Shown: positions 58,932 to 64,000 of the stretch, in pieces
Position numbering within the stretch: position 1 is the stretch's first letter
Layout of the letters: each line of letters starts with the position of its first letter
Assembly (NCBI GenBank): GCA_003024785.1
Contig: PUQB01000032.1
Location: 62,001 to 126,000, forward strand
Source of the DNA: Selaginella tamariscina
Lineage: Eukaryota; Streptophyta; Lycopodiopsida; Selaginellales; Selaginellaceae
Direction: 5' to 3'
DNA: 64,000 nt
Position numbers and translations under genes: made by a program
Notes under the pieces: generated by a model
Database searches by the model: none
What the model saw: only the letters and a program-made list of their open reading frames with translations
What the model was told of the DNA's origin: nothing

Positions 58932-58936
58932 CCATC

Positions 58937-59780
58937 TCATATGGGCCATGGGACTTGCTGATCCAACACAATTCATCACAATTCTCACTTGGTAAGATTT
59001 ATTAAAACTTCTTTTGGCGAGACAATGTACCTTAAAAACTTCACATGATCTTGCTCGAAATTGCACTTCTCAAGGCTTGGCATAAAGGCCATGGTCACAC
59101 AATTTTTGCAGCACCTGTCAAACATACTCCTCGTGCTCCTCCAATGTCTTAGAATATATGAGGATGTCATCAAGGTATAATATGAGACCAAACGGCATCA
59201 TTGTACTCAAAATGTCCATACCATGTGTGAAATGCGGTCTTTCACTCATTCCCTAAGCGGATCCTAACTAAGTTATATGCACCTCGGAAGTCAATCTTGG
59301 TGAAGTTTTTAACCCCTATAAGATGCTACAACAAGCTCAATATCAGTGGTAGGGGATACTGATTTTGCACTGATACCTTATCAAAGCCACAATAATCCAC
59401 TACTAGATGCAATGAGCCATTTTTTATTTTTATTTTTGACAAAGAAAATGGGTGCACTAGTTGGAGACTTTGAGTGTTAGATGAACCCGGTCGGAAGGTT
59501 TCCTCAATGTATGTCTGTAACACCTCAAGCTCCACTGGAGAGAGCCCATAAATCAGTCCCCAAGGAGCACCTTCCACCAAATCAATGGGATAGTCATATG
59601 GTCAATGTTCTAAAAGTTTACTAGCTTTGACCTTGTCAAATACATTAGTAAACTCATTGTACTTCTGGACTATAGATTTACTTGAGCTAGACTCAGGTAC
59701 TAGGGTGATAACTACAACAAAAACGGATAAAGGACCCTGTTTACCTTCTTGGATGAATTTATCTAACGAGATCATGTAAA
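58937..59780 (-). pseudogene. Element E reverse transcriptase remnant
   Basis: The segment 59580-59326 encodes an RT N-terminal part (LHLVVDYCGFDKVSVQNQYP), and 59191-58985 covers the catalytic-box region in shifted frames (YTLMTSSYILRHWRSTRSMF corresponds to a Y-LDD-ILIYSK type sequence) and PSLEKCNFEQDHVKFLRYIV. It continues, across element F, at 54581. Confidence 0.75.
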
Positions 59781-61160
59781 CTCAAAAAGGTTCCAAAGTT
59801 GGGTCTGGTTGAAGACTTCAACCTCCCTTGGCAAACTGAAACATCGCTTACGCCAATCGATGATCGGATTGTGCATTTCAAATCACAGTGTACCAAAAAA
59901 TAATTGAATACTCAGGACTGCTAATCATGTTGAAGGAGATCCTACAAAAAGTATTTCTCAAGGTCACCTAAATGGGCTCAGACTCCTCAATAACAAGGTC
60001 AAGAATCCACAACTGAGACATGAACTTGGTACGAGAGCTTCCTCAGGAAAATAAAATGTTTATGTGCAAAAGTGTGATCCAAAAAACAAGCAAAGTCCAA
60101 TAGAGTTGATGCTTATGACCTTGCAACCCTTGGCCATGCAAACTTCAACTTGTGTCGCAAATGACCTTCCCACTCAAGACGACGGAATGAAGCTAGTTAT
60201 TATAGTGACTCTTTATGTTTGGAATTATCTAACCAAACAATTCCTATTTTGACTAAAACTACTCATTAACTCCTTATCTAACTTGCTAAGAACTTTGAAA
60301 CTATTACTTCATCTTAAAGGCTTGGGACTCTTAGGGCAAATGTGATTGAATGTAATCAATCTTAGGGCGAATGTAATATGACCAAGACCACTGCAATAAA
60401 GACACAAACCATGGACCCTATGATGTTGCTTCTCAACTAGGGTTAGGGAACCTCAACATCGAACTTGGGTGACCTCGCACTCCATGGGTCCTTGAGTTGG
60501 GGCTAGAGCATGGCCATGGTTTCTCATTGGTGCTACTAGAGGTGAAGCCACTACTGCAGCGTAAGTGTATTTCTTTGTCACACTGTACGGCATGACTAAT
60601 AGCCTCAGAGAGACTTATTAGGTTTTCATGGAATGTTAAAAGGAGGTCCTTGACATCATTGTGAAGCCCTTGACGAAATTAATCAATTAGGGCTTCCTCA
60701 TCCCATAGCACATTGCATGTCAAAAGGCGGAACTCCGATGCATATACTGAGGTTGGACGATTACCTTGTTGAAGTCAAATAATCCTATTAATTATTGTTC
60801 AAACACTGTTGGTGTTGCCAAAGCAGTACTTAAATTCCAAAACAAATAATTTGAAATTGTTCAACAACAATGAATCTCTCTCTAACAAAGGCACAAACTA
60901 GGCTCGAGTAGTACCGATGAGTAATAATCCAACTAAACCCACCTTCGAGTGATCGTCTGCGTAATGATTATGGTTCATCCAAATGACCAAGCGAACTTGG
61001 TTCATGAATTCACAAAATTGGGACCTTATGCCACCAAACCTTTATGGCATACTAACAGAGGAATATGAGCTCGAAGAGTTGCCTTGTAATAGTGGATTTG
61101 TCATGTGAGTTTAATCACTTGCTACACTAGCTTTTGCCCTTCCTAATCTTGCATGAACGT
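59781..61160 (-). pseudogene. Element E protease and gag remnant
   Basis: Gag is visible around 60780-60640 (PTSVYASEFRLLTCNVLWDE, FRQGLHNDVKDLL), homologous to element A gag (PVSIYASEFQQL, FGLRDDVKDLL). A worn zinc knuckle (CLYCSGLGHITFA, last Cys lost) lies near 60400. The protease region between about 59800 and 60050 is too decayed for a motif. Stops and shifts are frequent. Confidence 0.7.
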
Positions 61161-61562
61161 TGTAGATAAAATGGTAATGATACATGAAAATGGAATATAA
61201 AAAAAAATGTAATTAATACTTACATATTAATTATTAATATTTTAAACATACATTTTAAAGAATATTCTTCTTTAAACATATATTATTCTAAAAATTTTTT
61301 TTTATATTAAAAAATGCTAATTAAATAATTAAAATTGCTAATTATTAAAAAAATGGACCATAAACATTCCCTTTTAGTTACAATGTTCATTTGCCATTCC
61401 TTAATCCTAACAAGCTCATGTTTTTCCACCATCAATTATTAATTTTCATTTGTTAGTCATTGGTTCTTTTGCTGCAACTTTAAAAAACATGTGCATAATC
61501 TTGTTGCATGATTTCTACCATTATCCTAGTATGACTGAGACGCAATTAACGTGAAAGGATTT

Positions 61563-62013
61563 TGATTCAAATTATCGAAGCCAATAACAAAATATGAATG
61601 GAATCATATTAGCGAATAAAAAAAGAAGCATGAAAATACTAATTACTTAATATTAAAAGAGATCAGCCAACAACTAATGTTAAACAGAAATGCTAAAACT
61701 GTAATCTAGCCTCCTTTATATACTCAGACCTAGTGTCTATTGACCGCTAATATAAATCTGGACATTTGGTTTGAATTGAATCTATATCTTAAAATATTTT
61801 AAGAGAATATTCTAGTATTGAAATATATTAGCATCAGCATCAACTTAGATATTCTAAAAAAATATTTAGTATTAATATATATCAACATTAGCATCAATTT
61901 AAATATTTAGTGTTGGCATATGCCAACATTAACATCAATTTAGAATATTTTTAAAAAATATTCTAGTGTTGGTAATACCAGCATCAACATCAGCATTAAC
62001 TTGGTTTATGACA
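61563..62013 (-). repeat. Element E 5' LTR
   Basis: It shares the gaagccaataacaaaat start region and the tttatgaca end with 52480-52870, but has extra copies of a degenerate unit of the type agcatcaacatcaactta / agaatattt, which makes it longer. Confidence 0.75.
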
Positions 62014-62086
62014 ACGGATCTAAATTGTTCAAAGAACACATCAAACTCATAATAACACACATCATATATTCACATATATAAAAGGT

Positions 62087-62704
62087 ATATGTGTCAAGCC
62101 ACGATCCAGGAACCAGGAAGGGAACAGGATTCCAAGGACAGGAAGGCCTGACTCAGGAACAGGACCGAGAGCAGGACAGGAACTGAAATAGGAACAGGAC
62201 GGATCTAAGAGCAAGACAGGATCAGGATAGATCCGGGAGCGAGACAGGAACACAGGATCCCGGAGCAGGATAGGATCCAGGGCAGGACAGGAAACAGGAG
62301 CGAGACAGGAACAGGACAGGAAACAAGACGAGAACAAGACAACGAAATTGATCGTAGTAAGACTGGTGTTGATAGTAATTGATTGTACAACAATTAGGTC
62401 GGAGCTTTTATGCTCACAACTCCAAGAGCTAATCTAGGCATGCATGCAAAAGTGGTTGCATGCATGCAAGAGTGTTTGCATGCATGCAGAGGCTAAGATG
62501 AGTCCACATGTCCCTTATCCTCTAGGCATATCCTTGGCATATCCTGTAGGAATATCCTGCAACCGAATCCTGTGTCCGGAATCCTGGTAGGAATATCCTG
62601 TAGGAAAATCCTGCAACCCATATCCTGTATCCGGAATCCTGTAGTCCTGCAACCCATGTCCTGTATCCGAAATCCTATATTCTGTATCGGGTCGTGACAA
62701 TATG
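62087..62704 (-). mobile_element. A-family solo LTR with exact ATATG duplication
   Basis: The LTR is 62092-62699 (608 bp), starting TGTCAAGCC and ending GTCGTGACA, with ATATG on both sides (62087-62091 and 62700-62704). It matches the LTRs of element A but is almost twice as long because of extra ggaacagga/tcctgta-type repeats. It also has a ~23-bp unit containing tgcatgcatgcaa repeated near 62436-62486. The strand follows element A orientation. Confidence 0.9.
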
Positions 62705-64000
62705 TAGTTTAGTAACTTAAAGTAAATAATAATTATAAACAAGTTAATTAAAAGCAATATGTTTTACATGTACTTAGACTTATATATATGGTAATACATT
62801 GAGAAGATATTGTAAAATATTGTGATTTTATATAATTATTATTTTTAATAAAATTATGTATATATTATATATATTTATTTAAAACTTTAAATAATACATA
62901 ATTTAGTTTCATTTAACATACATTATATATTAAACCATTCATTTATAAATGACACAAATATTTATATTATGAATGAACATTTGCTTTTGTACGAAACAAT
63001 TTTAAAATATAGTTTGGGTTCAATCAAACTTAAATCTTTAAATGAAATTAAATATGTCCAATGAAAATATATGTTAAACTATAGTATCTTTTTTTTTTGA
63101 AATCAACTCTAATGTTGAAATTGCATATATCGATATTTATATCCAAGATATTATAAGATATTTTTATAATTAATATTTTTTAAAGTAAATTTTGAAGTTT
63201 AATTAAATCCAATTAGCATATATATGTTTTTAAATAGACTTTTAAGTTCAAAAATTACAAAAAAAAAACATATCCTTATTTTCCACTAGCTGGTGATTAA
63301 TTGCCTTGACCAATTAAATTTTAATAAATTATTTATTCTACCAACATTTTGAATTTCCACTTGTAAGTTATTTAAAATTTAATATCCACATGGCACCTAT
63401 GTGGTGCTTCATGGCTTTTTCAGTGGTAGCCAAATAACCAAGCAATTTTGCCTAGTTAATAGCTACTATGCATAAAATATACATGTGTATAATAATTTAA
63501 CCTGCAGGTTATTATTCGGCTTTCCTTAATCATTAGAATGGATGCAACATTTGCGGAGGTGCATGATCATGTAAAGACTTCTCTAGAGTTACTGATGGTA
63601 CTGCTTGTGGTGGTTATCAATCGATCTCCTTTGTTGTGCAGGTGCTCTCTTTTCTATTTTTATTACTTCTTTTTTTATAAACATTAGGAAAAGGCGTAGT
63701 AATCCTCTCAAGGTTCAAGAAGGCAAAGAAAAATCCTAATAAAATAAAGACATCAAGATAGAAGGATAAACATATGGAGCTCCTCATTTGTTTTAAAAAT
63801 GCTAGAAGAATTTAATAAACCCCTCAAAACAAGGTATCAATTTGTGACAAATTGTGCAAACAAAAATTGTTAATAAGTAATTTTTGTTATTTTTTAAACC
63901 TTTTTAATATTAAATTTTGTATAGCACAATCTCTAGATTTTAAAAAGGATGTAGAGGCATGTGGTAGTAAGTGGAAAGCAAAGTATACAAAATATAAAAA
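62705..64000. other. AT-rich terminal stretch
   Basis: No gene is supported. A 49-codon frame starts at Met 63539 (MDATFAEVHDHVKTSLELL), is less AT-rich than its surroundings, and contains an in-frame tgcag/gtgc splice-like junction near 63640. It might be an exon edge but has no recognisable domain. Confidence 0.4.

Larger units (their letters stand above)
54577..58936 (+). mobile_element. Element F: non-autonomous gag-protease LTR element with exact CCATC duplication
   Basis: LTRs at 54582-55183 (602 bp) and 58346-58931 (586 bp) both start TGTTAAAGG and end TTTAACA. CCATC stands on both outer sides (54577-54581 and 58932-58936). A primer-binding-site candidate ttggcgaccacgg follows LTR1 at 55184, and a polypurine tract (aaggagggggcag) precedes LTR2. 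The interior (3.16 kb) has gag, three zinc knuckles and an aspartic-protease-like motif, but no RT, RNase H or integrase. It must have relied on another element. Frames now have several shifts. Confidence 0.92.
52480..62013 (-). mobile_element. Element E: Ty3/gypsy chromovirus-like, with nested insertions
   Basis: The LTRs at 52480-52870 and about 61563-62013 are clearly related (shared gaagccaataaca, caacaactaatgtt-type blocks and ggtttatgaca end). A polypurine tract (minus GGGAAGAGGGAGATGG) adjoins the 3' LTR at 52871. Between them on the minus strand are gag, RT, RNase H, integrase and a chromodomain-like tail. Element F (54582-58931) splits the RT-RNase H region, and an L-family fragment (52985-53457) splits integrase from the tail. 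No matching target duplication was found at the outer edges. Everything is heavily decayed. Confidence 0.85.

Noticed and set aside
62436..62486. Possible CRISPR-like array of repeated units
   Set aside because: Units are few, close and palindromic within an LTR; a plant nuclear window is not expected to carry CRISPR, and no spacer pattern exists.
1..64000. tRNA, rRNA or snRNA genes
   Set aside because: I looked for tRNA-like B-box and anticodon-arm patterns while reading and saw none I could support; a covariance-model scan would be needed to exclude them.

Overview
The window is nuclear DNA of a land plant. Three things point there: spliced TM9SF and tRNA pseudouridine synthase genes of the plant type, a small family of F-box genes, and a large load of LTR retrotransposons. 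The chromodomain-bearing Ty3/gypsy elements, AT-rich spacers, microsatellite-rich introns and telomere-like CCCTAAA motifs fit this. A non-seed plant (fern, lycophyte or bryophyte) is my guess only; nothing here fixes the species.

Layout. 1-6627: a Ty3/gypsy chromovirus (element A, minus, 217-6475) sits between two coiled-coil reading-frame relics and has itself taken a ~0.7 kb GC-richer insertion. 6628-11517: AT-rich DNA, then a ~1.7 kb non-coding LTR (family L) with a short decayed internal part, then one unassigned exon. 11518-16340: a second gypsy type with 0.16 kb LTRs (element B, minus). 16469-19794: a tRNA pseudouridine synthase gene in 11 exons (minus) with several single-base frame breaks. 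20572-23748: a truncated copy of B. 23880-24625: the 3' end of an A-type element (plus). 24848-36349: an F-box cluster of three copies, each broken differently, in which a ~3 kb F-box plus L-LTR block occurs twice. 36350-38345: a decayed chromovirus (plus). 38500-41750: more L-family LTR, carrying an 847-bp hAT-like element with a perfect 8-bp target duplication. 42906-46116: a 13-exon TM9SF/TMN gene (minus). 46560-50732: AT-rich DNA containing a ~2 kb inverted-repeat structure. 50733-52426: an L-family solo LTR with a perfect 5-bp duplication. 52480-62013: gypsy element E (minus), into which a 4.35 kb gag-protease-only LTR element (F, plus) has inserted. 62092-62699: an A-family solo LTR with a perfect 5-bp duplication. 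The rest is AT-rich.

Only two host genes are recognisable as near complete (pseudouridine synthase and TM9SF), and the F-box family is the third host signal. Both spliced genes keep nearly all splice sites but carry single-base breaks, so base-level assembly error must be weighed against true decay. The strongest structural results are the exact target-site duplications (ACCCTAAG, TGTAA, CCATC, ATATG), which define four insertions to the base, and the nesting order they imply.
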